Positions 1 through 12,229 of a stretch of DNA of 64,000 nucleotides are shown one piece after another (the stretch's first letter is position 1; each line of letters starts with the position of its first letter). Origin of the DNA: Cavia porcellus (Eukaryota; Chordata; Mammalia; Rodentia; Caviidae); assembly GCF_034190915.1 (NCBI RefSeq), contig NW_026947488.1, positions 3,048,501-3,112,500 of the forward strand, written 5' to 3'. The position numbers and the translations under genes are program-made. Under the pieces are notes generated by a model, which made no database searches, was not told the DNA's origin, and worked only from the letters and a program-made list of their open reading frames with translations.

Positions 1-894
1 CGTGTTAAGTGTAGTCTGCTACCCCAATCATTGAAATAAAACCCTGCAAGGACGGGCGGTGCTTCAGGTCTGTGGCCCCACCCTGTCTCCCTGGGAAATC
101 TGGTTGTTAAAACACTCTCCAGCATACCACTGATCTCAGGGGTGGAGGAAGTCCAGGGAATTTTGGGGGCGCCCTGACAGGTAAATCTCACACTTGCTCA
201 TATAAACTGCTCCCTTCAATCCCCAACAGTGGTTTTCCTCTGTGAGACAGACACTAGGGCCCCAACTTTTTCAGTATATGTGCTGCCAAAGCGAGCACTA
301 CTGTCCTAACTTTTAAGGTGGAAATCTTGAGGCAAAGGGGAAGGTGGGGAGCAGGCCAAGGCTGGGGAGGGGGAGGGTCTAGGTCCTGATCTGGATTCTT
401 AGAGGTGGTGGACAGCTCCCTGGAAAGCAGGAAGAGGCGTGAGTACTGCCTGGGGGTGTTTCCTGGCCAGGCAGGCACCTTAGGGGAGACCGCTCTGAGC
501 TGCTGGCCTGGGCCCCTGAGCCCCAGATGCTGAGGAAAACACATCTGCCTGTGTGTCCAGCTGGCGCCCTGCTGTGGTTGATCAAACCCAATTAATTTAA
601 CCCAGAATGAAGTAGCTTTGTCTTACTGATGTCCTGCAGTCTGAAGGTCTGTAGACTTGTTCCGTAAGGGACCAGGGAGTAAATATTTTCCACTCTGAGA
701 GCTGTTCTGCTGGCTGAGCTGCTGCTGAGTGTCATCACTGTGCATGTAAATAACTGCCTGGTGGTGTTTCAGTGAAGCTTTATTTACAAAAATGTGGGGA
801 GGCCAAACCCCCCTGTAAAAAATAGATTGCTGGGTCCTGCTTTAGCCAGTAATGCAGGTAAGTTTAAAAGTATATGCTTCCTCTATGAGGCTGG

Positions 895-898
<4 letters not shown>
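1..898. other. Unannotated non-coding stretch
   Basis: I see no gene, RNA or recognisable mobile element here. The two short antisense open frames at 254-591 overlap in different frames, have no family resemblance and lack plausible splice context. Confidence 0.5.

Positions 899-941
<43 letters not shown>
899..941. repeat. (TA)n dinucleotide microsatellite, about 21 units
   Basis: TA runs without interruption from 899 to 941. The short open frames that encode YIYIYI across it are artefacts of the repeat. Pure TA arrays of this size are length-unstable and can extrude as cruciforms. Confidence 0.97.
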
Positions 942-944
<3 letters not shown>

Positions 945-2059
945 TTTTTAATGAGAAAAAGGAATGGGACAGAATTTGCTCCTGAAACTTATTTCCCCTT
1001 TCATCAAATACCAAAACCAAGGGTTGGGAGAGAGGAGCCTCCTTTAATTTTTAGTCTTCTCAGCTTCTGACTTTGCTGCACCTGCAGGGGGACCAGTGAA
1101 CCAGCGTGGTGGACACTGCTCACACAGGCTCACCAGGCACATCTCAGCTGGCCACCCATCTCTCTCCCAGTGACTACTGCTGGGCATAAACAGGAGCTCA
1201 GGAGAAGGAGGGCAGTGGACACGGCTTTCTCCACAGATCGGGCTCCCTGGATGTCATGCACTGAGCCTGAGTTTTAGTGTCTCCTGTGCCTTCCTGGTAT
1301 CTTCCTCAATGAACCCGTTGGTGGCATCTCCGAAGGGTTGCTTGTTTGATGGTTGTTCCCCATCAACCAATTCAGGGGTCATTTTGTGAAATTTGTGAGC
1401 CAAGTAGCAATTCCCAGTCAAACCACTTAAAGGAAGCAGGCTGGGATGATTCTCACCAAGGTGCGTCCAGACCGCGGATGAGTCTGCTCAGACCCGGATA
1501 GGTGAGCAAAGGGCTGAACTCCTGCATTGAGGCAGGGAGCCGTGGGGAGAAGCAGTGACCCGATGCTGGGAACACAAAGGCCAGGCTGGGTCCCAGGCTG
1601 GCTGGTGTTTGCAGACAGAACTGGCTCCCTGGAGCTTGGCAGAGAGAGTCCACGCTGGCAGCTGTGGCTGCCTTGGATTCAGAGACCTGTGGAGCAGAGA
1701 GGTGCAGGGCTCAACCTGGGCACCAAGGCCATTGCTTGAGGAAGGAATGAAAGTGGAGATTGCGGCTAATCTGTGGCCCCGGCTGGTCCTTGGCTGTCCC
1801 AGGGCTTCCAGGGGAGAAGGCGGGTGCGTTTGACTCTCCAGGAGGCCACCAGCCCCAGTGCCAGACCTACTGGTCTGGTTGTCTGTTTTACCTTCCTCTG
1901 CCCCAGGCTGCTAGCCTTTAAAAATCTCCTTTGTCATTTCCCTAATTCTGTGAGAGACGCTGCTGCTGGTTCTGACCATTGCTACAGCTGAGCTCAGACC
2001 TCTACTTTCTCAGAAGCCACTGATACAGCTGCTCGTCTTGTCTCTTTTGCTCCAAGCAC
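942..2059. other. Unannotated non-coding stretch
   Basis: This is mixed-composition single-copy-looking DNA. No open frame has a recognisable protein pattern and no repeat family is evident to me. Confidence 0.45.
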
Positions 2060-2132
2060 CCATCATGTAGCAGGAGCAGGCTCTCTCCCAGGGGGCAATG
2101 CAGCAGCGGCTGCCAGCTCTTCCACAGCGCAG

Positions 2133-2145
2133 CGCCCCCTATTGG
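2133..2145 (-). promoter_or_regulatory. CTCF-like core motif overlapping an inverted CCAAT box
   Basis: On the minus strand the 13 bases fit the common CTCF core pattern (CCASYAGRGGGCR) at 12 positions. The same bases contain ATTGG, an inverted CCAAT box. The surrounding 2100-2300 is GC-rich and fairly free of repeats. A single 13-base match occurs often by chance in 64 kb, so this is a candidate only. Confidence 0.3.
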
Positions 2146-2559
2146 TCAGAGGGCTTCCGGGCATCATCTTCCTTTCACCTGCTCTCTCCCTTTGCTGCAC
2201 TGCAATTAAAGGCCTTGCAGGTCTCTGCAATCGCTCTTCTTGCTTTCCCTCTGGCTCCTGCAAGTGCTCCCCCTCTCCTCTGCAGGGCGCCTCCATCGCC
2301 TCAGGCTCAGCGTGAGCTCCCTTCGCTTCACTGGGATGCCTTCTCTTGGGTCTCCCAGGCACCCCAGCTCCTTCCCCGCCCTGCTGCTGTGATGGTGTTG
2401 CCTGCAGACCCGCCTCTGCCTGCATCTGCATCGCCTTGTCCAGGCCTTCTGCGGGCCATGCCAGCCTCTCTGCCCCACGCCCTGCTCTGGGTCCAGCAGA
2501 CCAGAAGCACACAAGGATCCATGCTGCCCAGGAGCAGCACTCTGTCAGCCAATGTGAGG

Positions 2560-2825
2560 AGTCAGTGTGTGAGACACCGGGCTTCCTCTCCCCTCGGCTG
2601 GGATACGGTGGCGGTGCCTGTTCTATACAGTTCTTGGGGGTTCTCAGCTGGGGTTCCCCATGAGAGCGGCTACTTTCCTGTTGTAGCATATCCTCCCTTG
2701 CCTGCCTTTCCCTTCATCTCATTTTCCACTCCCTTGCTGGAGTTTCCTGGGATTCCCTCCCAAATAAAGGCCTCACCCTGTCTCAGGTTCTGCTCTTAGA
2801 GAAGCCTAAAGTTAATCCCAGGACC
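2560..2825 (+). mobile_element. Possible 3' end of an old LTR-type element
   Basis: The stretch has a pyrimidine-rich run, then an AATAAA polyadenylation signal at about 2763, then a CTCAGGTTCTGCTC segment near the end. Old mammalian LTRs have 3' ends of this general shape. No 5' end, target-site duplication or internal region was identified. The long plus frame through 2098-2799 is not protein-like and is probably chance. Confidence 0.25.
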
Positions 2826-3334
2826 CATGTCACGCTATTGAAATTCCGCTCTGAGTCTCCCCACGTGGGCAAGCTTTTATAAGGGGTTCCCCATGGGCAC
2901 GGCCTGCCGTGTTGAGCATCAGATCCAATGTCCATGGCACGGTGCCCAGGTGTGTTTCAGTCAACAGGCAGTGAAGGGAGGGAGGCAGGGAGCGAGGCAG
3001 GGAGCTCCTCTCCTCGTCCAGGTAACTAGGAAGCAGAAGCGGGTTTGCTTCCTCAGCACTCACTGGCCCAGGAAGCTCAACGTGCCTGATTATTTAAATG
3101 CTGGGAAAACAGTGGACGAACAGGAAGAGATGTGCATCGGATTCTTTTCCTTTCCAGCTGTGTGTGATGTGGGCGCTTTCCTGGTCTCAGGAACCAAGGG
3201 GAGAGCTGGGGGGTGGCGGATACTTGTGTCTCCACAGCACACTGGTCATTAAGGAATTGACCAGCTTCTGGACACCGGTCACTGCACTGGAGATACATCC
3301 CTGCAGCCCGGTCCTCCGGTGACTTTAGTTAAAT
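2826..3334. other. Unannotated non-coding stretch
   Basis: No gene or repeat was recognised. Short frames on both strands overlap one another and look random. Confidence 0.45.
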
Positions 3335-3680
3335 CGAGCCTGCTATCTCACCTGCAAGATAAGCTCCAAAAGCACTACATGATGGCCTTTATTTGATCTT
3401 TTCTGCGTTAGATCTCTATTGTGAGCATTAAAAAAAAAACAGGACAAAATAGGGTTATTTATTGACTGAAATCCCTAGCACAACTTTTTCCCTTTGTTGG
3501 TAATTACTCTTATTACCATAGAAACGGTACCCAAACAAACAGAAATTACCCACAATTTTCTATTGTCAAAGATCACTCATAAGATTGGCCAGCTGAAGTG
3601 AGTCCCCAGCAATACGTGGAAAATTATATAATTATCTACACAGCGTGCTAATGGTGCTGAAACAAATGGCCTTCATCACC
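3335..3680. promoter_or_regulatory. AT-rich island, candidate conserved regulatory element
   Basis: This is an AT-rich block inside GC-richer DNA, with no recognised repeat. It contains an imperfect palindrome built from GGTAAT and ATTACC (3500-3517). Overlapping that, at 3512-3525, is an RFX X-box-like sequence (ATTACCATAGAAAC). It also has several TTTATT and CAAACAAA stretches that suit homeodomain or forkhead proteins. It is called regulatory only on composition and motif density, because conservation cannot be seen from one sequence. Confidence 0.25.
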
Positions 3681-3690
3681 CCCCCCCCCC
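3679..3690. repeat. Poly(C) run, 12 bases
   Basis: Twelve consecutive C bases mark the right edge of the AT-rich island. Confidence 0.95.
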
Positions 3691-6600
3691 GTGACCCCTC
3701 AGCACAGTGATTCCGGAGAGGGAGATGCAGACACTTTCCCTCTAATGGGCAGGGCAACTGCTAGGTGATTGGGGGTTTCTTCTGGCAATTTCAGGTAATT
3801 AATTCTCTGAAATAGGGAAGAGCATCGCTATACAGAGTGAGAGGTAAAACTCCCGGAGAAAGACAGTCTTTGGTGTCTGGCTCGCTGTCTGACAGGCAGA
3901 AGGCCACCCGAAGGAGGGTGGGTCAGCCGCTGGCTCTGGGCTCCCGGAGCTGCGAGAGGGGTCTTCACGGCTGGTGGCTGTGTGATCTGATGGAACTTAG
4001 AGAATATCAACAACCAGGAGGCCACACGGGATAACGAGCACAGCTCTAGGCAGAAACGGGTTTAGCCGCCCGTAACCAGGAAGGTGAATTCATACCCACC
4101 ACAGAAGCAAGACCAGGATGACAGCGCCTCCCTAATTAGCAAGGCCTTATTTAAAAACACCATCTATTCCCAGCCGCACTTGCAACTGGTGTTGAGTTTA
4201 GCAAATTCCATGGCCAAGGAGTTGGTCCTGACATTCCAGAAATGAAAATTGAACAGGAGTATTATTTCAAGTTAACTCTGCCGATTAGGATGATAATAAA
4301 CACCATCAACACAGAACACAGTTCCCAAAGTGGGTTCGTGTCAAGGGATCACGTCCCACGCACCTGGTCGGCTGTCAGCGAAGAGCATCATGGGGAAGGC
4401 GGGCAGACGGAAGGATGCAAGAGGAAGGAGGATTCCATTAAGTAGGGACAGTCTGTCTACTTTGATGAAAAATGCTCTTCTGTTACTGGAAAGAACGTCA
4501 TAGACTATTCTTATTGATGTCATATATAAAAGTTCTGAATCCTTTTCGCATTTGGGAAATCATCTATCAGCATTACTGCCTTGGAGCTCCACCAGGAAGG
4601 ATTTTCCATGCGCTGGGGCTCCCGCCTCCTTGTGTTTGTGCCCCAGCTCCTGTGCCACTGGCATCCAGCGCACAGCTGCCTGTCTCACCTATGACTCCTG
4701 ATTTTGCCACATTGTGTCAAGACACTGAAGCAGCAGAAATCATCCCACACCAGCTCAGCAGGCACAGGCAGCCCTAAGCTAAGGGCACTAGAGGGGAAGC
4801 TGCAGCTGAAAACACGGCACTCTTCACCCACACCAGTCTACATAAATCACTTTTGCAAAGTTCACAAATGTATTTGATCGTAGGACTATTTTGCTAGAAT
4901 CCTTCCTCTTCCTCTGGAGGAGGTTGGTATAGATGAGGGTCCCCAAAGCTTCACCAAGCAGAACCCCAGGAAAGGCAGCTCCTCAGGGTGGTCTGTGGGT
5001 AGCAGGAAATGAAGAGGTAGTGTTTGCCCCCCCCCCCAGCGTGCAGAGGGTCCCGACACAAGAAAAGGGCTTCTTGCAAATGGCTGGGCTTAGAAAACAG
5101 GTGCAGTGCTCCGCCCTCAACATGCACCCAGGGGCAGTGAATTCCGAATCCTGTCTGTGCTGAGCACTTAGGGCATGGAAGGGATGACCAGGAAGGCAGT
5201 GCGGGGAGCCTGGACCTGGGTTGGGCCACTCTAAAACTGACCGGGAGAGGCAACCACATATGTGTCAAAAGTCACCGAGTCCTATGCTCAAATCAGTTGA
5301 CTCTTCAGGTACGCACCACGCACCTGGATAAAGCTGTTAAGAGACAGGCTCAGCTCCAAGGAGGCCCAGGGTGCCCCACCAGGGTCTAGAGTGGGGGGTG
5401 GACATTGCACAAGCGCAGGCATCTTCAGTCCTCCGGTGCATCTGCAGTGGCCCTTGAGGCTGCGGACCTTGTGCTGTACTCTGGATCTTTAGCCTCGCTG
5501 CCACCTGAGGGAGCATTCACAAGCCCAAGTTCACATGTTTGTACACTTTGCTGCCTACAATCGGGTTTTCCATCCTGCGCCCCTCTCTGGCGGGCCACAA
5601 GGGTGGTTGGCCTGGCCCCCACAGCCTTATGACAGCTGTCTGCACCTGCTCCCCTTCTCAGTGGTTCTGGAAGGCACTGGCTGGTCCATCTCTGGGCGCT
5701 TCTCTAGCAACTGGCAAGCAAATTTGGGGCAATTCCATTGCAAGCAGAGAACCCCACCATTTTGATAGGGTTCTAACCAACTTCTGGGAACAAACACTTT
5801 CCTTTCAAAATCAGGAAAGAAGAAAGGAAAACAGCACTGCAGAGAGCTTTGGAGATTTCCTCCGTCTTCCCCCGGAGAGTGGAGGCCACAGCCCTGCCAA
5901 GCTGCAGCAGTCAGCTCCCATTTGGAGGCGGTGACGCTGAGCACCTCGGACAGGCCGGAGAGGGAGTTCGTTTACCCTTTCAGCGGAACACATAGTTACA
6001 TCCATCACTCTAAAGAGAGGCGGAGAGGGCAGGGAGGGAGGCGTTCGCTGAGGGCCAGCAGCCTGGGTGCGATGACAGTCTTGTGGCCTGCAGCTGCCCT
6101 TGGCCATGGCCAGCCTCTGTTTTATTTCCCATCTCTGTGCTGCCTCTAAGGCTGGGTACTCGGATGAACAAGTGACATTTCTATAGAGTGCTGTCGTGTG
6201 TGAGGTGGGACTAGGGGAGGCTGGCTTTGTTCTCCCCAGGAGCCAGCAAGAGCCACTACACGGTGTCCCGCTGCTGCCCAGTGCTCAGAGAGGACCATTG
6301 GTGGCAAAGGCTCCAGCTCCACACAGGGACTTGGTTTCCTGCCTCACCTTCCGGCACTGGCTGTGTGGCCCTTGCCTGGCTACTGTGTAAACATTTTCCT
6401 AACGGCAGAGTTCATAGACCCTCCATGTGGTAAAGTAAGTGATGCCCACAGGGGCCCTTACTGGACAGGAGAACACAGTGGCCAGGGGCGCTGGCTAAAG
6501 GTCACAGGGACCGGGGATCATGCTCCCACTCACCTTTCCAGGTGTGAGGGGGCAGCAGGTAACCCTCTGTGAGTGGGGTGCTGATGTCAGCCCTCGGGGG

Positions 6601-6979
6601 TTGAGGCTTGTGCTAGCTGGTCTCAAGGCTGAGGCTGGGGCCAGGGTCCAGGCAGCGGGCTCTCCCTCCCTTGGGGTTCTCTTTCCTCTGCATCTGCCCA
6701 CAGTGCGGGGGCCTTGGTATAGGAGGACCCTAGACTTGAATTTCATCTCAGAGCCAGCAGCATGGGCCTTGGCTGGCTTCTGCTCTTATAAAGGAGGAGC
6801 TGCTGCCCGAGGGCGGATGAGAAGGGAGCCGAAGCAGATCACGGAGCTTGGCTTTGGCCTGGAGGCCGTGCTGTGGTCCTGGTTTGAGTCGCTATTATCA
6901 TTTGTGCTATTGTCATTAAACTTACTGCCCAGACACTGCTGTTCTTAGCAGGCAGGAGCCCTCAGTCGATGTAGACATT
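3691..6979. other. Unannotated non-coding stretch
   Basis: No gene was recognised. An AT-leaning part at about 4080-4300 resembles the other regulatory-looking islands but has no distinctive motif. There is a short poly(C) run near 5028. Open frames such as 5539-5934 have no protein family features. Confidence 0.4.
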
Positions 6980-7045
6980 ACTGTTATTAATAATTATTGT
7001 TTACTGTTTGTAAACTGTTATTCATAATTATTGTTTACTGTGCAC
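6980..7045. repeat. Tandem repeat, two units of 34 bases
   Basis: The segment ACTGTTATT-(2 nt)-TAATTATTGTTTACTGT occurs twice, starting at 6980 and 7014. The second copy differs at only a few positions and runs directly into a CA-rich array. Confidence 0.85.
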
Positions 7046-7082
7046 ACACGCATGCACACATGCACACACGCGCGTGCGCACT
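7040..7082. repeat. Imperfect CA/CG alternating tract
   Basis: Alternating purine-pyrimidine DNA (CACACACG, GCATGCACACATG, CGCGCGTGCGCA). The CG-containing alternation is of the kind that can adopt Z-DNA. Confidence 0.85.
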
Positions 7083-7599
7083 GGAGAGCCCTCAGGGTGA
7101 GAACCCAGCGCTGCTGGAAGCTGCCATGAGAGCAGCCCGACTTCCCTCAGCTCCCTCAGCATTTCAGCCCGGTCTCTGGAGGCGGAGCCTGCTCTAGAGC
7201 CGCAGGATGCGCGCTGTCCATGGTCCCCAAACCCTTGATGGAGTCCAGGCTGCGCTTTAGGGAAATTTCTCACACGTGTAAACCCTGGGGCCTAGCTGGA
7301 ACCCCGAAGTGGGCCAGACTGTGTTTCGAGGAGCTCCTGGTGACCTGGATGCCGCCTCTGTCCTCCACATGGGGCCTCCGTGAAGACACCGGGAGCATCA
7401 CGGGAAGGCAGTGGCAGCTGCGGTGGGCCCAACCCAGGGAGGACAGGCAATGCTGTAGTAGCCCTGACAGCCCCTCCAGCTCTTAGAGCATGGGTCTGGA
7501 GAGCCACTGCTCAGCGTGGCGACTCCGGTGAGTAATCACGTCCTGTGTCCTCCAGTGTCGCTGAGAGTGTGCATACAGAGGAAGGATGTTCCTTAGCTC

Positions 7600-7690
7600 G
7601 ACTTCATAATTCTACAATGCACATATCTCAAAACATTGCATTGGACACCAGATGACGTGATTTTTTATTTGTCACCTTAATAAAGCGGCG
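7600..7690 (+). mobile_element. Possible 3' terminus of an ancient L1
   Basis: The pattern of a CATTG...GACACC core followed by TTTTTTATTTGTCA and then AATAAAG resembles the terminal bases of old mammalian L1 3' ends, just before the A-tail. It is short and diverged, and no coding part of an L1 lies upstream. Confidence 0.3.
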
Positions 7691-9902
7691 GGGAGCAGAG
7701 CAGAACGGTTAGACCCCCGAGAGGCGGGCAGAGCCCCGAAGCCCCCACCCCAGCTCACTGGCTGGAGTGCACAGAGGTGTCGCTGAGGCTCGAGGGCCCG
7801 GTGTGCAGGAGGGACGTCCGGACTGCTGGGTGCCGGGCAATCACTGCCTGTCTTTCCGGGGACAGACTTTCCTTCTCCTCCCTGCAATCTATTTTTTTCA
7901 TTTCTTCCATTTTTCTTTATTTTCCCCTAAATTCTGCCTGGCTGTCGCCTTCCTTTTCACGGCACAGGAACACGCTGTAGGCGAAGCGGCTGGCGGGAAG
8001 CGGCGCCTTTGTGAATCAGATGCGCAGATTAATGTGCGAAGAGCACGTCAGCAGAGATGGTTTTGCCACCCTCAGTGGTGCCGCCTGCCTGGGGAAGAAA
8101 CCAAGGCAGTGGCTGGAGGAACCTGCCCCCGGGGCCACACACATGTTTGGGGGAGCTGAGCAGTGAGTGTGGGGTGAACAGTAGCAAAATCCGGGGACTG
8201 TGTCACATCCAAAGGTCAGGACACACAGGGAAAGATGCTCACCGAAGGTTGCACTGGGCCAAGCAGGAGGAGGAGAAGCAGATCGCTTCACACCAATCAG
8301 ACTTGCAAAAAGCAAAGCAAACAAAACACTTCACACAGCACAGGGAGAGCAGAGGCAGTAGGAGGCCTCACAGTTGGGGGTTTAATGGGCTGGGAGAAAT
8401 TCTGTGATAACCAGAGAGCAGGGGAGCTCAACCCTACACCCCACAGTTCCGCACCCAGGTCCTGCCTTCTGCGGGTCCCTGGACAAGACCTCCGGCTGTC
8501 CTGCTTACAGCATGCTAGTGACAGGGAGGTAGCGGGGGAAACACAAGCTCTTCCTCACTGTGGAGGGGGTAAAGTCTGCGGTAGGCAACGGAGAGCACGC
8601 ATGGGTTAGACACAGACACTGGTAGACCTGCGTCCCAGAGCCACACTCGCAGCCTGTTCCATAACACAGCCAAGCACAGGACAGCCCACAACAGGCCTGG
8701 GGGCAGACAGAAGGGCTACGGCATCGGTGGTTTAGACCGATGAAAGGAAGTGTAGCTTGATGTATGCTTAGGGATTTATTAGACATTAGAAGGTAACTAA
8801 TCAACAACATACATAAAAAGGAGAGGGGGGGGGGAGGAGGGAGGCAGTGTGGCTTAGCCTGAATTTGCTCTTCCTTGGACAGGAGTCCCTCTGGGAGGCA
8901 GGGCAGGGCCCTTCCTGTCCCAGGGCCCTGGGTTTTCTTATAGAGACAAAGATGCACATTTATTTATCTATTTACTTACCTTTTGCTGAAAGGAAATAGG
9001 ATTCAGAATCCTGTGTGGTTCATGACTTTTCAGAGTGTTTCATGCTCTTTTCAACAAAGTTCAACCAACAGCTGTTTCTTACAGAGTGTCTTAAAGGTTT
9101 CTCTTCCTGAGGCTGCGTGGGCATCATTTCTGTCAGGGCTGTTTTCTGGAGAGCAAGCCGTGTAATGCTTGTGTTACCACCGCTGCCGCTGGTATTTGGT
9201 CCTCAACAGTACGAATTCGGTAGAATTGTAGACTGTATGGATTTCAGGCGGAGCGTATCTACAGATTCATAGCGGGTGCCTCACACTGTAAGGCCTTTGT
9301 CCAAGCACGAAATTAGTGTATAGATTTCCTTTAATGATGGAGCAGAAATGCAATAGCAAAATGGTATATCCAAGAACGTAGTGATTCATGTTTTTTATTC
9401 TGATTAGTGTTTGTAGGGTGAGTCTCTGTGTCCCTCCCACGCAGCCCACATGCTTAAATTCAGAGTGTGTCTCTTGTCAACAGCGGGGTGGCTTTGGCTT
9501 CTTCAGTCAAGGCCACAGCGGTGGCTTTTACTCTGACCCACGGCAGCACTGGCGTAACCGCTGTGTGGCTGGGTTTGGAGCCACTGTCCCCTGTCCTCTT
9601 GTCTCTAATGACAATGACAATGTAGTGAATTATCTGTTTAAAATGCCAAGAATTAAAAAAAGGAGTCTTCCGTATTTTCCCAGTAGTTTCCGATTCTGTC
9701 TGTGGTCCTCCATCCACTTGTTTAAAAAGTTCCTGTCTCCGGGAATTCCTCTCTGGGGTAAGAAGCCCCGTGAACATTTCCCATGGTGCCCGTTTATCGG
9801 GCCACCTCAAAATGTCTTTAGCTATTCTGCCTTCATTTTTTGAAGATTATTTTCTTGGGTACGAAATTCTTGGGTGATGGTTCTCTCCTGGGTCAGCCCC
9901 TA
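7691..9902. other. Unannotated non-coding stretch
   Basis: No gene was recognised. A short poly(G) run lies near 8825. The stretch 7880-7940 is pyrimidine-rich. AT-richer DNA at 8940-9400 shows no repeat family that I can name. Confidence 0.4.
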
Positions 9903-9972
9903 ATGCACACACACACTCACACAGGTGTGCACACACGTACACGCACATGCACACACGCACACACAGGCACAC
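9903..9972. repeat. Imperfect (CA)n tract
   Basis: CACACA blocks are interrupted by TCACACAGG, GTGCA and CGCACATG. An antisense frame reading CVCVRVCMCVYVC is produced by this tract. Confidence 0.9.
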
Positions 9973-10152
9973 TTTAAGGTGCCACGGCACCCTGTCATGC
10001 TCTATGCGGTCCCTGGAGAATTGCTGCTGGCTCTTCAGGGTGCTTCCTGCCTGTGCTCCGTCTTGTTTTCTGATCACCCCTAAAACATCTCTTTCATCTC
10101 CCGTTTTCAGTGTTTGATGCTCCGGTGTCTGATGTGCATACGTGAGTGTGAG

Positions 10153-10505
10153 GGTCACCTTTTCATTGCTGTGATAAAATAACTGGCAGGAACAACTTCA
10201 AAATGTAGGTTTCTTTTGGCCCGAGAGTTTTGAGGCTCCAGGCCACGGGCGGCTTACTCAGACCGCACGGCAGGCAGATGTGGGTCGCAGAAGCCACTCA
10301 CTTTTTGGAGTCCAGGAAGCAGGGGAAGCAGGAAGGGAGCAAGAGGACACACAGTCCCCAAGGCCACGCCCCCAGGCCGCCCCCTCTAATGGGCTCTGCC
10401 TTTTAATAACAATGAAACCGCTAATGGATGAAGCCAGCGCTGAATCAGATCCCTCAGGATCCCAGGCTGCCTCAAATCCCTTCAGCAATCAAGGCAACGC
10501 AGAGC
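10153..10505 (+). mobile_element. Dispersed repeat family 1, copy 1 (diverged)
   Basis: It starts with TTTTCATTGCTGTGATAAAA and passes through a TTTCTTTTGGC segment and CAGGAAGCAGG-type sequence. That order is shared with copies at 11838, 15938, 21507 and 38086, all on the plus strand. The family has the look of an LTR-type or non-autonomous dispersed repeat whose 5' part carries a TTTATTT(A/G)GCTCACAG core. This copy is the most diverged, and its ends are approximate. Confidence 0.5.
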
Positions 10506-11837
10506 GGTTGGGACAGTTTAGATAAGCTGCCAAGGGTGGGTGTGGGGCACGTGGCTGTGCTCATGGGGCTCACTGAGCTCCTGCATCTGTGGGTCTTATT
10601 CCCCTCCGACTTGGACAAATCGTGGTCACTTCTTTGAACATGTGTTTTCCAGATCAAGTTCCCTCACCTTCTACATTCCAAGCACGTGTGAGCTAGGTTA
10701 TCCCACACTCCCCCCCAGTCATGAGGCTTCCACCATGCGCCCGCCCCACTTTGCTGATCTCTGCCTTGTGTCGCTGCCCTTTGTCCTCCCCCAGTGCCCG
10801 TCCTGCTGTGGAGCTCCTCCGGCTAAGTCTTCAGCCCTCATGTTGCCCTTTTCCATTGTAACACTGGCTTGCTTTGCTCCTAATATTTTTTATTTCTTCA
10901 CTGAGATGCCCACGTGTCCACCCATTATGTCCACTTTTAAATACTTAACCATATTTATAATATTTGTTTTACAGCCTTTACCTCTTAGCTCTGCCCATAA
11001 TCATGAATATTGACTGAATGTATTATCTTTGTGGGTCTCACATTTATGTTTCTATGTCTAAGTAGCTTTTTACTGTGTGCTGGAAACTATGAATGCTTGA
11101 GGAGCCTGGATTTTATGGTCTTCCTTTGAGGGGTGGTGAGTCTTGTGGGGAGACCAGTGTTGTCCTGTTAAGCTTTCCTTGGGGACTTGATTCAGAAGAG
11201 CCTGGGCACTGTGTGGCCGTGCTGTGAGAGCGCAGCAGGCTGGGTCTCAGGTGTCTGCGGCTTCTTCACTAGGGCTGCCCAGGTTCCCATGCCCCGGCTC
11301 CATGCACCCGCCAAAACCTCCATCTCAGCTCCACACAGTTGCCAAGGTTCTGTTCCCTCACCAGGCTTTGCAGACTCTCGCTGTGCTCTGGCAGCTTAGT
11401 ATCCATCCAGAAGGTCAGCAGGAGGGGTGCAGGTGCCTGGGGTTCTCTCCTTGCACAGCCTGATCCCTCCTCGCTGGTGCCCCAAACCCAGGCACCCCAG
11501 TAGCCTGTACCATGCTGTTTCAGCAACACGCTGCTCTCTGTTGGCCTCTCCTTGCCACACGGTGCTGTGACAAGTACTCCCGAGGGATGCCTGAGTCAGG
11601 GAGGGTGTCGCTGTGCTTCCCAGCTGCCGCTGTTGTGTGGCTGTTAGTCAAGGCTGAGGGATGGGGAGGGTCCCATGCTTGCCACCTCTGGTGTGGCCAG
11701 ATCTGGGGGTTGAGGCTGTCCCTGCAAATCATTCCTGGGAGAAGCTGGACCCTCATGTCTGTCTGTCCCCACATGAGAACCGCTGTGATCGGTGCTTCCT
11801 GTGCATCGCTGCTCACCCTCGAAAGGGCGGTGGAGGA
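10506..11837. other. Unannotated non-coding stretch
   Basis: No gene was recognised. AT-rich sequence at 10880-11110 could be an old repeat but lacks a diagnostic segment. Confidence 0.4.
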
Positions 11838-12229
11838 GTGTCTTAGTTACTTTCCTGCTTGCTGAGACAAAATACCTGACCCCAGAAGTGAAAAGGGAAA
11901 GGTTTATTTAGCTCACAGGTACAGAGGTGTCAGTCCATCCATGGGCTGGCTCCAACACAGCGGGCCATGGCAGAGGGGCATCACAGAGGAGAACAGTTCT
12001 GGCACCCATAAGGCAGCAAGTGCAGAAAGGAAGAGGCAAGACTCTCTCTGTCCCAATGCTGTGTGCAGGCTTCCAGCCATAGGGTAGGTGTAGCACTCAC
12101 ACCCTTAATCCAGCCAGAACTGCACCAAACCAACCGTGACTGACTTACCAACGTACACTCTAGATTCAGCCACCTCTGAAAAAGCCTGTGTGAGGCTCTG
12201 GGGGACCTCTAGACACAAACCATAACAAG
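11838..12229 (+). mobile_element. Dispersed repeat family 1, copy 2
   Basis: Starts GTCTTAGTTACTTTCCTGCT, then ACAAAATACCTGAC, then GGTTTATTTAGCTCACAGG. It continues through CAGTCCATCC and GGGCATCACAGAGGAG and ends with CACAAACCATAACA. The start and the ACCATAACA end match the copy at 21507-21905 almost segment for segment, which fixes the length at about 390-400 bases. I cannot name the family with confidence. Confidence 0.75.

Noticed and set aside
2098..2799. 233-codon plus-strand open frame
   Set aside because: Low-information Pro/Ser/Leu/Ala translation in GC-rich DNA, with overlapping minus-strand frames of similar quality. It runs into an LTR-like 3' end.
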